Notes under the pieces: model-generated
The model's input: only the letters and a program-made list of their open reading frames with translations
Database searches by the model: none
Told to the model about the DNA's origin: nothing
Position numbers and translations under genes: made by a program
Shown: positions 43,500 to 55,274 of the stretch, one piece after another
How the letters are laid out: each line of letters starts with the position of its first letter
Position numbering within the stretch: the first letter of the stretch is position 1
From: Paralithodes platypus
Taxonomy: Eukaryota; Arthropoda; Malacostraca; Decapoda; Lithodidae
NCBI GenBank assembly: GCA_032716605.1
Contig: CM064502.1
Coordinates: 32,060,910-32,124,909 of the forward strand
DNA length: 64,000 nt
Direction of reading: 5' to 3'

Positions 43500-43800
43500 T
43501 GGGACGTTTTTCTGGCCCCACTTCTCCCTCATGTTTAGCCCCTTTAGTTTTCAGATTATTCGATGTTCGGCCCATAGGTTTGGCGATTGTAAGACCTTTC
43601 GCCCCATTTCTTTGTCAATATTAAGACTTTTAGTGTCATGTAGTTGTCGATTTTTTCCTGGCATTTACATAATATTGACAGAGAAATGGGGTGAACATTC
43701 TTAAAATCGCCAAACTAATGGGCCGAACGTCTGAAAATCTGAAAACTAATGGGGCTAAACATGAGGAAGAAGGGGTCCAGAAACGACCCATCTCCCTTAA
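43499..43800. mobile_element. MITE family B, fold-back form
   Basis: Both arms carry the same family-B outer half in inverted order: GATGGGACG..CCCTCATGTTTAGCCCC at the left and GGGGCTAAACATGAGGAAGA..CCCATCTCCCTTAA at the right, with the right TTAA present. It begins right after the LINE poly(A). Confidence 0.65.
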
Positions 43801-44302
43801 TGCTGATATACATGCTTTCGAAGCTGTTCCGGGTTGGATTGAAGCTCCTTGTATATTTTTCACCTGATATTTGTATTTCGGAGGTTCAGAGGTTCGAAGC
43901 TTCAGAATGTAACAGCATTAATGACCCCGACAGTACACTCTAACACATATATCATGGTCCTATCTGAATCCTCAAACTGCTCAAATGAGCCAAAACATTT
44001 CTATATTAGGTACAGAATTAATGAGGGCATGCGATTCCGTTCGGAAAAGTTACGACAAATGATGACCATGACTTATGTCATAGAGTGTACATTAAAAATA
44101 ATGGAACAACATTAAATAATACCGTGCCATGATAATATACACATTACTTTTTATATCCTAGATAAAACTTTTACAAGTGGTTTGTTAAACTTTGAACCGG
44201 GAGAAGTCAAACGATATATAAATGACCGCTCGGACATGAATCTTTGTTAGTCCATCTCAGTTCAGTGCATTGGTACGGTTTCCTGGAAATGCGTCTGTTA
44301 AA
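43801..44302. other. No recognisable gene
   Basis: Short frames only; nothing recognised. Confidence 0.3.
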
Positions 44303-44510
44303 GGCGATGTCACACGAGCGATATTTCCGTTAATTGTTACTGGCAATTGTAGCCTGGCAGCTTGAAAATGTTTAGTTTCATAGGAATTAAACTACCTAAC
44401 ATAATATACCTTCGATCTAGTTTCCGATTACAATGTGAAAAGGCCTTAAAATAGTACGAGAAGAAACTTACTCGTCGAAAATTGCCGGAAAAACGCTCGT
44501 GTGATACTGA
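44303..44510. repeat. Possible MITE with ACACGAGCG ends
   Basis: GGCGATGTCACACGAGCG at the left and CGCTCGTGTGATACTGAC at the right are imperfect inverses about 210 bp apart. A Harbinger-like MITE is possible, but no clean duplication is seen. Confidence 0.35.
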
Positions 44511-44870
44511 CTCTAGTGTAGATAACATTTGATCATCGAGAGCCAACTGAAAACTGGAGTGGTGAATGTGGAATAAACTCACACGCTCGATTTCTGGTTA
44601 TTTTTTTGTGATGGAGGAATGTCAATATAGAAGGCGCGCTCTGGATTTAATATTATAGAAAGAGTGAAATACTGCATATAATATAATATACTATCGATTA
44701 GGATTCTAGCGTCCTTTATATAATATTAAGTATTACTCAGTACTATTATGTAGAGTAAAATCATGTAAGTAAACAGGAACTGAACAGAGGCGCATCGTTG
44801 GTCTCTTTTGTTTCTGAGGCATTGTGGGTGGGAGCCCTTGGACGCCATTTTAACGTGATCACTGACCTGT

Positions 44871-45107
44871 GTACAGTCGTCAGGATTAATTAGTTTTATT
44901 TTCCCTGTTAGTAGCACTGCACGTGGAGAAGTATCTCCTCCACCTCCTCTCCTTGTTGTTCCCATACCCCCACCTAAACCCTCCCATTTTCCCTCCCCGA
45001 CCCCAGAACTACACCCACCCTCCCTTCTCTCGCTCTCACCCAGCTAGGAGCTACTTCTGGGACCTTGCCGATTACATTTATTCTGAACACCTAATGAAGG
45101 AATTAAG
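44871..45107 (+). repeat. Left copy of a widely spaced inverted repeat
   Basis: GTACAGTCGTCAGGATTAAT to GAACACCTAATGAAGGAAT, matching 47043-47285 in inverse across about 240 bp with scattered differences. The interior is pyrimidine-rich (CCCACCTAAACCCTCCCATT). Confidence 0.8.
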
Positions 45108-45548
45108 TATTTCACAAAACTCTCGACCACCATCTCCTGCACAATAAACATATGAACTAAACAAAGCCTAACCTGAAGCTGCTAATTACTACCGTTACTA
45201 GTAGGGTTAACTGTATAATGATATGGATATACCAGTTATGAGGGGTAGAAATACACACTTGTATAATTAAATATAAGGTATAATGAGATTAATTGGTTAT
45301 ACACGAAACTGTTATACAGAGTGGTATTGTAGTAGAAGAATTATTGATCAGTTCAATATTATAACTCTTGTAGTTAATCTGGGATTTAAAAAATGGGCGT
45401 TATATAGTTATTTAGTAATTATTCTTAACAGATGTGAATTCAAATTTCTTGAAAGTTATGTCAAGAGAATAAGCTTGAATAGGCGTGAAACTTTCAATAG
45501 TATTATGTGGAGTAGATACCCTACGGCTTGCCATTACTCAGGGAGTAC
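45108..45548. other. AT-rich spacer
   Basis: No gene recognised between the inverted-repeat arm and the MITE. Confidence 0.3.
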
Positions 45549-45994
45549 TTAACCCGTACAGCCCCAGCGACGCGCCTGACGCGTCGGCGATGTATGTAAC
45601 GCACAGCCCCAGAGACGCGCCTGGCGCGTCACCCTAATTGCGCCGACCGTAACCTCAGGTGTAGCCACTCAAGAGGGCTCAGATTTGTATGGGAACTGTG
45701 TACGTATCCCACGCAACCGTGCCGATGGTTGAAAACTCTCAAAGTCCACGTGCGTGCGCACGAGCGCGCAAAAACCTGTTTTTTGGGGATAATTGCCTTC
45801 AATTTTTTACTCTTATAAAATCCGTTTTCGGGGGCTCTGTAGGACCATTTTTTAAGCTTTTTGAGCGGTTTTTCGTGGTTTTTCCTTCACTCCTAACCCA
45901 TTCGCTATTGTTTCTGGAATAAAACCATTTTTTGAAAACCGGCCGGGTTCTGGTGCGCAAACATTACAAAACTAGCCGGGGCTCCACGGGTTAA
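45549..45994. mobile_element. TTAA-flanked MITE (CCCGTACAGCCCC type)
   Basis: TTAACCCGTACAGCCCCAGC and GGGGCTCCACGGGTTAA are inverted ends on TTAA; 446 bp. A GACGCGCCTGACGCGTC-like motif is duplicated near the left end. No coding capacity. Confidence 0.6.
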
Positions 45995-46929
45995 CGCAAT
46001 TTGCTATGTTTCAATCCATATTGCTACATAGCCATAGTGAACGCCCCCCTTAACTTGGTTACAAAACAAGATACCTGATCAAATAGAGTAACCTTATGGC
46101 AAGGTGTTAAGGGTAAAGTGACAACATGAATAAGTCCTTCCCTAATGTATGGGTGACCGTAAGTGTTGAGGGCATGGGAACTTTAAAATAAGACCCTCCC
46201 CAATGGATAGATGAGTGTAAGAGTACCCGAGGGGTAGTTAATTAAAATAGGGCATATATATTGGTTATCAACCCTTCAGGATTATTAAGCCTGTTTATGT
46301 CAAGTAATATTTTCAAGCCTGGAGCCTCTTTTCGAAAACCTTGCCCGAGGTTAGTTCGTGTCCCGTTTATATACAGTAATTTTACATTATGGCCAATTAG
46401 GAAAACAATATGGCCTAATGATTGGGTAGATAGCTCTGTTAAGAGGATGAGTGTTGAGTTAGCGTAATGAAGTCACATGGCCGACTCACTGGGCACATTA
46501 TCGGCAATAATTCATAGCATTTATTGGCAAATTGGCTGTTTACACTTAATGAGTCCTGAACTGTCTGGAAGCAGAGATATTTGTGGTGAATATGATGAAG
46601 CAAATGTTTTGTTCTTGTATACGGTGCTAATAAGTAGTGATATTAGTATTTAGTAATGGTATAAAACAAAATCATTCAAAAATACTTGAATGGTTTACTT
46701 TGTGTTCATTCATGGTGGAATTGACACAGACGGTCCTCGTTGTCTCAAGCTTGTTACGTAGCCCAGACTGAGCCATTACAACGATGGAAATGAAATACAA
46801 CTTGACGACGGTTAGTTTGGCAGCTATATTAGAGTATGATACAGTACTAAACCATCAGTACATCGGTATGAATCTGTCAGGGGTCAATGGTAAATGTATC
46901 GGTATGAATCACTCTAATTATATGTAAGG
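45995..46929. other. No recognisable gene
   Basis: No coding family or shared repeat seen. Confidence 0.35.
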
Positions 46930-46950
46930 TTTTCGGCGAACACCCCCCCC

Positions 46951-46992
<42 letters not shown>
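46930..46992. repeat. C run and (CT)n microsatellite
   Basis: A C-rich run followed by about 20 CT repeats. Confidence 0.9.
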
Positions 46993-46994
<2 letters not shown>

Positions 46995-47042
46995 CTTTCA
47001 AATTTAGTAAAGCTAATACTTGACTCTGCCTATGATACATTG

Positions 47043-47285
47043 CATTCCTTCATTAGGTGTTCGGAATACATGCAATTGGTGAGGTCCAGAAGTAGCCCCT
47101 AACTGGGTGAGAGCGAGAGAAGGGAGGGAAGGTGTCGTTCTGGGGTCGGAGAGAAAATGGGAGGGTTTAGGTGGGGGTATTATGGGAACAACAAGGAGAG
47201 GGATGGAGGGGATACCTCTCCACTGTGCAGTGCTACTAACGCCTTAGTCCAAGGAACTGAAACGAATTAATCCTGACGACTGTAC
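47043..47285 (-). repeat. Right copy of a widely spaced inverted repeat
   Basis: Inverse of 44871-45107, ending CCTGACGACTGTAC. Confidence 0.8.
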
Positions 47286-48526
47286 ATACTCTCCATATTT
47301 ATCAAGCAACATCTACCTCATCCCTTCTTCAACAACCTCCACACTACCACGGTAAATGCTAACACCTCCCATTATTCACTGTTGGCCATTATAATATAGG
47401 TAGGACGAATAGTGTAGGAATGATAACATGTTAAGATAAAGTACACTCCGATACCATAGCCTCTAGCCCACTCATACGCTATCGTGGACCCCCTATATAT
47501 GTTTTCTTTATGCATAACTATCTGTACATTCCCCACTTTACATTTTCTGGCCATTGTTTCTTTACTGCCCTTAGTTATATATTGCATCAATATATGATCA
47601 TAAGTCCTGACAAATTTACATACTGAGTGGATGTTTTACTTATGAAATTGATTAGGAAGGTTAAGCTAAAAGTGAATTTAATATCAATAACATTAGTAAT
47701 ACTATGTTGTAGTATTATGAACTGGGTTACTGATCTTTGTCATATATGCTGAGATAAACAAATTGCTTTAGTTTCAGAAAATTAAACTTGGCATTTATTC
47801 TCTCCTGTGGCGTAAACCATACTTTTAAGAAGTACTAGATTATCATAAAGGATTAGTTATAATACTAAAACATACTATTGTAATATGCACAGTACTAAAT
47901 GTTCCGCTTATACAATATTTACAATAAATGTAATTATCAGATTATCTCCTATGTAATGGGCACTTTCTGTGACTCTGTCGTGAGTCTGTCTGTTTTGTTC
48001 ACAAACTAGCCTAGTCTCTCAGTTTTCAAGATGGAGAGCCCATACTTAGCATGCATACTAAGGGGGTGCCAGAATAGGTTTTAAACACAATTTTTGACAA
48101 GGTTATGTGTCACAAATTCAGGTACCTTGATAGTTATATCATATATGCAATCTTTATAACACATACATAATTTCTATAGATGTCATTACAAACGGAAATA
48201 TATATTAAATCATTAGACTTTGGGAGTTATGTAAGGGTGGAAGCAAGAAAAGGTGGCCATCTTGAATCAGTGAAGATCTAATTTGTTTCTTTCACCGTAT
48301 TTTTCGTATTTTTTCATCCTTTACATCATGACAATTCCAGGTTTAATTCTAGTTTCGCTTTCACAGCATACTCATAAATTTCTATGGCTACTTTAGAGTT
48401 GTCATATACCATACTTAATTCCTATATATGTCCAAAGCGGCGGAAATGCATTATAAGGAATTATACCTACTGTAAAACAAAATATATATTTTCTCCCCAT
48501 ATGCGCCACCATAGCTATTACATAAT
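47286..48526. other. AT-rich, no recognisable gene
   Basis: Nothing recognised. Confidence 0.35.
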
Positions 48527-48570
48527 ACTAGGTTAGGTTAGGTAAGGTTGTTAGGTTAGGCTAATGTCGT
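48527..48570 (+). repeat. Short TTAGG-like tract
   Basis: TAGGTTAGGTTAGGTAAGG and neighbours, an interstitial arthropod telomere-like word. Confidence 0.5.
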
Positions 48571-49404
48571 TAATGTAGTTTATTATCATTATATTACGTC
48601 TTTTACCCAGCAATTTCCCTGATCTTCATAGTTGGTCGGGAAGCTATGCCTTTACAACGGCGCCTCCCTTTTGTCGCTGTGTACGTGAAACTAGAATTTT
48701 ACCCAATTCCATTAGATTCTTCGCATGTTGGTTCAAATAATGATATGAAGCCAGAATCAGATGTCCGAAATGCTCTTCCATCAGATTCGTCCACCCCCAA
48801 AAAATTAAGTATTCCCAATAATGTAAATTCAAATTTTTGCATCCTGTCCCTTGCGGTCAAGAACTTAAATAATCTTTCGGTAAATCTACAGTTGTACTAC
48901 CCCTCCCCCACTATCCCCACCCCACCCCACCTCCCCCCTTCAAAACACGCCTTTTAGCATCTTATTTGATGGTTCAGCAGACGCGGAAACTGAAAAAAAA
49001 AAACACGAATTTGTTTATATTAATGTCACTAATTTTCCCATGGATTCATAGTTTTCTGTGTTATATTTAATCAATATATAATGTTTGGAAGTAATTACAA
49101 GCCTCTGAAAAACCGTTTTCCCCATGAGGTGGGGCTTTGGCCCCCCCCCCCACCCCCTCACCCCCCCCCCCATGAATTATTGTCATCATATATATTGACA
49201 GCAGGGGGCAAAAAACAAGTACGCCGTGACCCAACCGACTGTACACTCAGGTAAACAAACCTCACTTTGCCTAAGGTTTGTAATACTTAATGTATCTATT
49301 TCAAGTCAAATATACATTTCTGCGCATCATCAAACCATACCAAGTCTACTATTAATAATATTAACCTATTAGTACCAACAGAATAGTGACAAAATAGGGG
49401 TAGT
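48571..49404. other. No recognised gene; poly(C) tracts
   Basis: An unassigned frame at 48646-48957 has no family resemblance. C runs lie at about 49141-49172. Confidence 0.3.
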
Positions 49405-49545
49405 ATAACTGTAGATTTATCAGTCTTTCAAATAAATTGTATTATGTGGATAAGTTGTGTCATGATGAAAACATTGATTTATTTTCTGTTACTGAAACAT
49501 GGTTACAGCCCAAGATTCCCAACTGTGCGATTAATATTGCGAACT
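49405..49545 (+). pseudogene. CR1/Jockey-group endonuclease fragment
   Basis: The frame reads LCHDENIDLFSVTETWLQPK and AINIANYHKNIR, the first endonuclease block (Glu of TETW). It is cut off by the RTE-like insertion at 49562. Confidence 0.55.
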
Positions 49546-49561
49546 ACCATAAGAACATAAG
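49546..49561. other. 16-bp target site duplication (left)
   Basis: ACCATAAGAACATAAG here is repeated exactly at 50070-50085 on the other side of the RTE-like insertion. Confidence 0.8.
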
Positions 49562-50069
49562 GGCAGGAGACCCCCATTGAGATGGAGAGACTGTGTAAGA
49601 AAAGCTTTGGATGATAGAGGAATAACTATAGATCAGGCATGGGAAGTGGTGGTGAATGGAGAATGGTTGTGAATAGTTGAGTGAACACGTGGTCATTTGG
49701 AATAAGGGATTGGGCGCAAGTTGGACTAGATAATAGTCCATCAGGCGCCTGGCCCGGGGAGACGACTAATATGAAGGGTGCGCCTGGAAGTGTGGTGGGA
49801 GGGCTTGTGGCTTTGGCTCCGCTGCATGTCTGCCTGCCGAGATCGGAACCTCTCCGGGTGGTCGGGGGCCGGGGGAGTGCTGGAGCGACCTTGGTGGCCC
49901 TGGTCTCTGGGTCTTCTCCTGGGTGACCTAGATGTGTGTGAATTTTTGTTTTTTATCTGTGTTTATTCGTTGTTTTATGTTTTTTTTTTTTTTTCCCTGT
50001 TCTTGCTCTGTCTTGAGTCGGCTACCCCCAAAATGGGGATTGGGCCTGAGCATATAGATAGATAGATAG
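49562..50069 (+). mobile_element. RTE-like LINE, 5'-truncated insertion with (ATAG)n tail
   Basis: The first 110 bp encode the end of an RTE-type ORF2 (WRDCVRKALDDRGITIDQAW, then EVVVNGEW and a stop). A GC-rich 3' UTR follows, with CTTGAGTCGGCTACCCCCAA near the end, and then (ATAG)n. Exact 16-bp duplications flank it. A second, inverted copy of the 3' UTR is at 57405-57655. Confidence 0.82.
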
Positions 50070-50085
50070 ACCATAAGAACATAAG

Positions 50086-50164
50086 AAAATGGGAGTCTTC
50101 AGAAAGCCGATTGGCCCAAACAAGGCAGATCCCTCTCACACCTAACCCTAATTATAAGGCCTTA
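50086..50164 (-). mobile_element. LINE 3' UTR end, first copy
   Basis: Minus-strand terminal 3' UTR of a LINE family; the same block (CGATTGGCCCAAACAAGGCA versus CAATTGGCCCACACCTGACA, then GATCC..CTCACACC.AACCC) recurs at 50351-50430. Confidence 0.5.
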
Positions 50165-50179
50165 TAAGCAGGGCTTATA

Positions 50180-50312
50180 AAGTCCATAGATTCATTGGAG
50201 AGAGTACAACGTAGAATGACAAAAATTATCCATAATAATTGAAATCTTCCATATGAAGAAAGGTTGAAGAAATTAGGCTTACATTCGTTAGAGACGCAGA
50301 GTTAGAGGGGAC
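50180..50312 (+). pseudogene. CR1/Jockey-group RT C-terminal fragment
   Basis: Reads SIDSLERVQRRMTKIIHNN, a stop, then LPYEERLKKLGLHSLETQ: the post-RT tail motif (LERVQRR..YEERL..L.L..L). Isolated fragment. Confidence 0.6.
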
Positions 50313-50412
50313 AGCTCACTAACACCATTAGGACTGACCTCACCGAAACTGTTAGAGGTCAGAAAACGGGGGTCTACAGAGCGCCAATTGGCCCACACCT
50401 GACAGATCCCCC

Positions 50413-50705
50413 TCACACCCAACCCATCTTGTCCGTATGCCTATATATTTTTATCTTAAAGTTCCCTATCGTTCTTGATCCCACTATAACACTCGGTAGC
50501 CTATTCCACCTATCTACAACTCTTTTACCAAACCAATATTTGCCTATGTCCTCTCTGAAACGAAGTTTATCTAATTTGAAAACATTTGTTCGAGTTCTTT
50601 CGCTATCACTGAGCTTTAGTACATTTTTCATGTCCCCTTTATTAATCCCACTAACCCACTTGAACACCTCTATCATGTCCATTCCTTGGGAACTCCTCTT
50701 CTGGG
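50413..50705 (-). pseudogene. LINE ORF2 C-terminal tail
   Basis: Reads MDMIEVFKWVSGINKGDMKN, then FKLDKLRFREDIGKYWFGKR and VVDRWNRLPSVIVG. This is the conserved tail after the RT thumb. It follows ORF1 directly because of an internal deletion. Confidence 0.75.
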
Positions 50706-52042
50706 TAGGATACAATGTATTACAGGGATCCCTCCCTTCATCCTAACCTTGTGTAACACATCCTGATACTGCTTCAGCAGTTCCTCACTTCTACCCTTAC
50801 CAACATCGTTACTCCCGGCACTGAGACAGATAATGGGGTTGTTGTTGTTGTTCCCCAAGCTGCCTGGCCAAACAGCCCCAAGGCCCCGAGCAAGGCCAAG
50901 GCCAAGGCCATAACCGAGCGCCCCCACAGAACCCTCCCTGCCGACCACAATAAAGCCTGGGTGACCGAAGCCACTCCATGGCGGGGAGCTGAGGAGGGTG
51001 CGGAAACACCCGGGAAACCAAAGCCCCACCCAGGGCCCTGTGCCCCTCAGCAATTATGAAGAGAAAGTTGAGGGGCAAAGGAAAAATGTGACGCTTTGGC
51101 TTCCAATCTTGGTAGATTGGGAGGTCAATCCACGGAAGAGACGCTGTCACTTGAGATCAAGAAAATATATAAGTAAAAGGAACAGTCAGAGTAAGCTATG
51201 GGTATGGCAGAGATCGCTCAGTTCTCACTCTGATAGACAAGCCCATCACCACATTCCTAGAACCCAATCCTCTCCGCATCAGCTAGGAAAGGCCCTAGTG
51301 TGCCGCCTTTGGCGGGGGAGCTCCCCTATTTCAACCCCTTTCAGGGATGGACACCCGTCCATAATGGGGTTATCTCAACTATCTTCCAAGATGTGGTCTT
51401 CTCTAAAACCCTCCCAGCTCCATGGCGAGGCAGACACACAACCTTCCTATGTTTAATGCGGTTAGCCCTAACTAAATGGCTTACCATGGAGTCGCCCACA
51501 ATCGACACAGACTTACCTTCTCGGGACACAGACTTACCTTTCCCTCGGGAGGATCCAGCAGATGCAGGTGGAGAACCCCTGGTGGTGGCAGGAGCACCCT
51601 TGGTGGTGGTGGTGGTAGTTGTAGGTAGCACAGCCTCAGCGGTAGGAGCCGAGTCGGCAGCAGGCACTTCGGCTAAACCTCCCTTATCCTGATTATCTTT
51701 TCCCTCACATTCGTCTCGCAAAGGAGAGAATGTATTTGTCACACTCATACCTATTCTACTATCCTGCTTCTTGAGTGTGACTTTCCCACTCGTATTTTTA
51801 ACAACCTGCCATGAATACAATTTTTCATCAACTTCCTCTCTTTTCCCCTTACTCGACTTGATTTCTTCTTGGCTGAGCTGGAAAGCTAGAGTTTCGTCTT
51901 TAAGCAAATCCACTTCCCTCTGAAGTTTATCATTAACCTCCCTTAGAGCCAAGACCTCTTTCTTCACCACAACCATCTCTTCCCTTACCTGGAGAATAAG
52001 ATGATGCAGATCAGTAAAGGACTCTCACTCCATGCCTGCCAT
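50706..52042 (-). pseudogene. CR1-group ORF1 with coiled coil and partial SGNH esterase
   Basis: ATG at 52042 is followed by an in-frame TGA at codon 6 (52027-52025). Downstream the frame is open from 51976: a heptad-like KKEVLALREVNDKLQREVDL segment predicts a coiled coil, then a Thr/Ala/Pro linker, then VGDSMVSHLV (block I) near 51490. Block III (SAGSNDVGKGRSEELLKQYQ) is at about 50830-50770, after the foreign insert. Block V is lost at the deletion. Confidence 0.65.
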
Positions 52043-52289
52043 GATCCCAATAAGCTTAGCGAGGAACAAACAACTAAGTACAGAAAACAAAAAACAACTC
52101 GACTAACAGCTAAAAACTGAGCTAAAACACTTTTATATAACACGACTGCACTGCCCCCAAACACAGGTAGGTGTGTATGGTCACTAAGGTCACGAGTAAG
52201 TGGTCCGGGCATGAACTCAGATTAACACAACCTTCTCCTGTCACTGACTGAGCTGAACTGAGATATATTTTCATAAACGACTTCATATC

Positions 52290-55030
52290 GTCAAAGCCCA
52301 AGCATGGTGTTTGCACTTATGTACATAATAAGATTAAGGCTTTCCAATATGTGGACCAGGGTTCTTTTCCCAATACATTGACCCTGTACCTCCCTTATTA
52401 TCAACTGTATGCCATAACTGTTTACCATCCCCCTTCCTACACATATGTGGATAACTGTGCTCTTATCAATTACATTCTAGACCTGAGTGGTGGGAAAGAG
52501 TTGGTACTAGTGGGTGACTTCAATCTCCCCTCTATATCCTGGAATAATGATGTAATTGATTTGAACATTTCAGGCACTGATGCTTTATTTCTTGATCTTT
52601 TTAATACCATTGGACTATCTCAATGGGTAATGGAACCTACAGTACCTTTATTAATTCTGGAAATATTTTGGATTTAGTTTTAACCTCTGAGGAAGACCGC
52701 ATTCTTGACATGAAAACCTACCCCCCTTTCCCTCGCTGCGGCCACGCTTTAGTAGAGTTCCAATGCTTGTACCAGGGTGACTATATTTGTAACAAAGATG
52801 AAAACTCTATTTCTCTGGTCTGGAATCGTGGTGACTATGGTGGTATTGGGAGGGCCCTAAACTCTTACAATTGGGACTTTGAGTTTGCCCTCCTGGACGT
52901 GGATGAGCCAAATGATCAACTAACATCTTTACTCGCAGAACTGATTGGTGTCTATGTTCCACCCAGAACTCAGAGATGCTCTTCCCCACCATGGCACAAA
53001 TCTGTTCCCCATAACCTCAAAAAGCAACGTTCCCGAGCTTGGACCTACTACAAGAAACTGAGACGCCTCCATGGTCGCCGTTCTCATCAGGCCCTCCAAC
53101 AGCTTTTCCATTTTAACCAGTTAAACTCTCAATTAAGAGCTCCTGTGTTAAATGCTCAGGCCAGCTACGAGGAAAATCTTATCAACCTTCGATCAACAAG
53201 ACCCAAGTTATTTCACTCCTACATACGGCACAAAAAAAGTTGATAGACCTAAAGTTGGTCCTCTATTAATAAATGATTCCCTTACTGACAACTCTCCCAC
53301 TATGGCCAATGCATTTGCCGATGCCTTTGCATCTGTTTTTACCATTGACATGTTGAAAAATCCCTTCCCCCACCAAACCTGCCCTAGCACCATAACGACT
53401 ATTGCTTTTAGAGTTGCAGACATTGAATCCCGTTTCAAGTCACTTAAACAGGACTCTGCTATGGGACCCGACAAACTTCATCCATGACGGCCGGAACTCT
53501 ACCCCGATCTTGGAAGATTTCTCATGTTGTTCCCATATATAAAAAGGGACCTAGAACTGACCCTCTTAATCATAGACCTATAAGTTTGAACCCTACCCCA
53601 TGCAAAACTATGGAACGAATAATATCCAAATCTCTTTTCGTCTTTAGTGATGATAACTTATTTGATGAAAGACAGTTTGGCTTCAGGAGCAGTAGATCTG
53701 TCACCGAGCAGCTCCTCCTGACCTACAACTATGTTACTTACTGGTTTGACCAGGGTCATCTTGTTGTTTTCGACTATGTTAAGGCTTTTGACAGGGTCCA
53801 CCATGATGTTCTCTTGGATAAGCTGTTGGCAATTGGGATCACTGGAAATTTGTTCAACTGGATCAGGAGCTTCCTACTAAACCGATATATGTGTGATACT
53901 ATTGGCGGTCAAAAAGTCATCCTAAACATGTTCTCAGTGGTGTTCCTCAAGGATCAGTTTTCGGTCCCTTACTGTATCTGATATTCATTAACTATATCGC
54001 CTCTCGACTGGGTTGTAAAATTATGATGTTTGCGGATGATCTTAAATTATACCTTCACTTCTCACGGCCCTCAGATCCTAGACATGTGTTGGCGGATCTC
54101 CAGCACGACATTGATTTACTAACTGAGATTTCCTTGTCTTGGGGTCTGAAATTCTCTATTGAAAAGTGTGTACTGTACATCTAAGATTCTCCCGATCCCG
54201 TGCAAACGATGCTGCCCATGACCTATACACACTAGGAGGTGTACCCATTAAACGCTCCACTTCTCACAAGGATCTGGGTGTTACAGTTGACTCTGACTTA
54301 AAATTTCACCTACACACCAGACTTACTGTAGCTAAGGCCGGAGGAGTCGCATCAAACCTACTTAAGTCCACTATTTGTCGCTCTGCTAAATTTATGACTA
54401 CATTATTTACAAGTGATGTCCGCCCTATTATTGATTTTGCTTCTCTAGTTTGGAATACAGGTTATATTGGTGATGTTAAACTGATTGAATCTGTGCAACG
54501 TAGGTGGTCCAAGCAGGTCCATGGTCTCAACCAGCTCTCCTACTCCGACAGACTCATTAACCTAAATCTGTATTCAGCTAAGGGTAGACTATTAAGGTGC
54601 GATTTGATCTACTGTTACCAAATTTTTCATGGTCTGTCCTCTGTTAAACCTGAAGATCTCTTTGTCCTTTCTCCCAGTGTTGGCCGCACTAGAGGCCACA
54701 GATTCAAAATTCAAGTGCAACATTCCCAAGTTGAGGCCCGTAGAAGATACTTTTCTTGCTGTGTTGTCTAGCAGTGGAATTCTCTTCCTGACCATGTAGT
54801 TGATGCTCCCTGCCTTAACTCCTTTAAATCCAGACTGCACGATGCCTTAAGAGACTCCTTGTTCAACTATATCGATACTTGATATACAAATCGACCCCAC
54901 CTCAATATCCCCATTGTCCCCTAAAGCTGTAAGCCCAGGTTAGTCCTTATCTAGTACTTTATTATTTGGATTCATGAACTTTTTTTGAAACTAACTCTTG
55001 TGTAAGGTACACTAAATCAGTCAACCATTA
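52290..55030 (+). mobile_element. CR1/Jockey-group LINE, 5'-truncated and frameshifted
   Basis: Holds the rear of the endonuclease, the RT, the C-terminal tail (stop near 54881) and a 3' UTR to about 55030. It ends close to exon sequence of the second Harbinger element, so it was probably inserted there. Distinct in sequence from the other LINE families in the window. Confidence 0.75.
52296..54881 (+). pseudogene. LINE ORF2: endonuclease rear, RT and tail, broken
   Basis: Endonuclease: LVLVGDFNLPSISWNND. Frame shift near 52640, then LDLVLTSEEDRIL and a long linker to 53230. Another shift leads to MGPDKLHP (RT start) at 53487. A small deletion follows, then TLPRSWKISHVVPIYKKG, FDYVKAFDRVHHDVLLDKLL (motif A) up to 53930. 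One more shift leads to GVPQGSVFGPLLYL and FADDLKLYLHFS (catalytic) around 54020, then DLGVTVDSDLKFHLH, ESVQRRWSKQVHGL and QWNSLPDHVVDA. Both catalytic RT aspartate motifs survive; the frame does not. Confidence 0.8.
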
Positions 55031-55154
55031 CTGTTATATTCTAGTCTGTTAATTTGCACGTTTGATTGGCGTACCCGACTATTGTTTTGGGCCACACCCC
55101 TCCCTCCAGTCAGAATTTTGGCCGGGCGCCGGATCGGGTGACCCCACCAGGTAA

Positions 55155-55274
55155 GATCAATGCAAACACCAGCGGGAGGACGACCCCCCTGGCCCAGCTT
55201 CCGCCAACTCGTCCCGGGGCAGCTTTGTCCGCCGTCGTCGTCGCAGGACCACCGACACTGCTCCATCTACCGAG
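55155..55274 (+). pseudogene. Second Harbinger element: Myb/SANT-like gene, linker exon (partial)
   Basis: The frame EDDPPGPASANSSRGSFVRR..TDTAPSTE ends at a strong donor (GAG|GTAAGA, 55275). It parallels exon 2 of the intact gene (EDQAASSQENTT..). An in-frame stop at 55152-55154 marks either its limit or decay. The DNA-binding exon is not found; the LINE ending near 55030 may have cut it off. Confidence 0.45.

Larger units (their letters stand above)
50340..52240 (-). mobile_element. Internally deleted CR1-group LINE: ORF1 joined to the 3' tail
   Basis: On the minus strand: a leader with a TATA-like TTATATAAAAG (about 52132-52142), ORF1 from 52042, then, without endonuclease or RT, the last 100 residues of ORF2 (50715-50413) and a 3' UTR. 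The junction lies near 50705 (ILPR to RSSQGM). ORF1 is itself interrupted by GC-rich foreign sequence at about 50840-51290. It resembles in plan the ORF1-only half-LINEs known from mammals. Confidence 0.65.
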
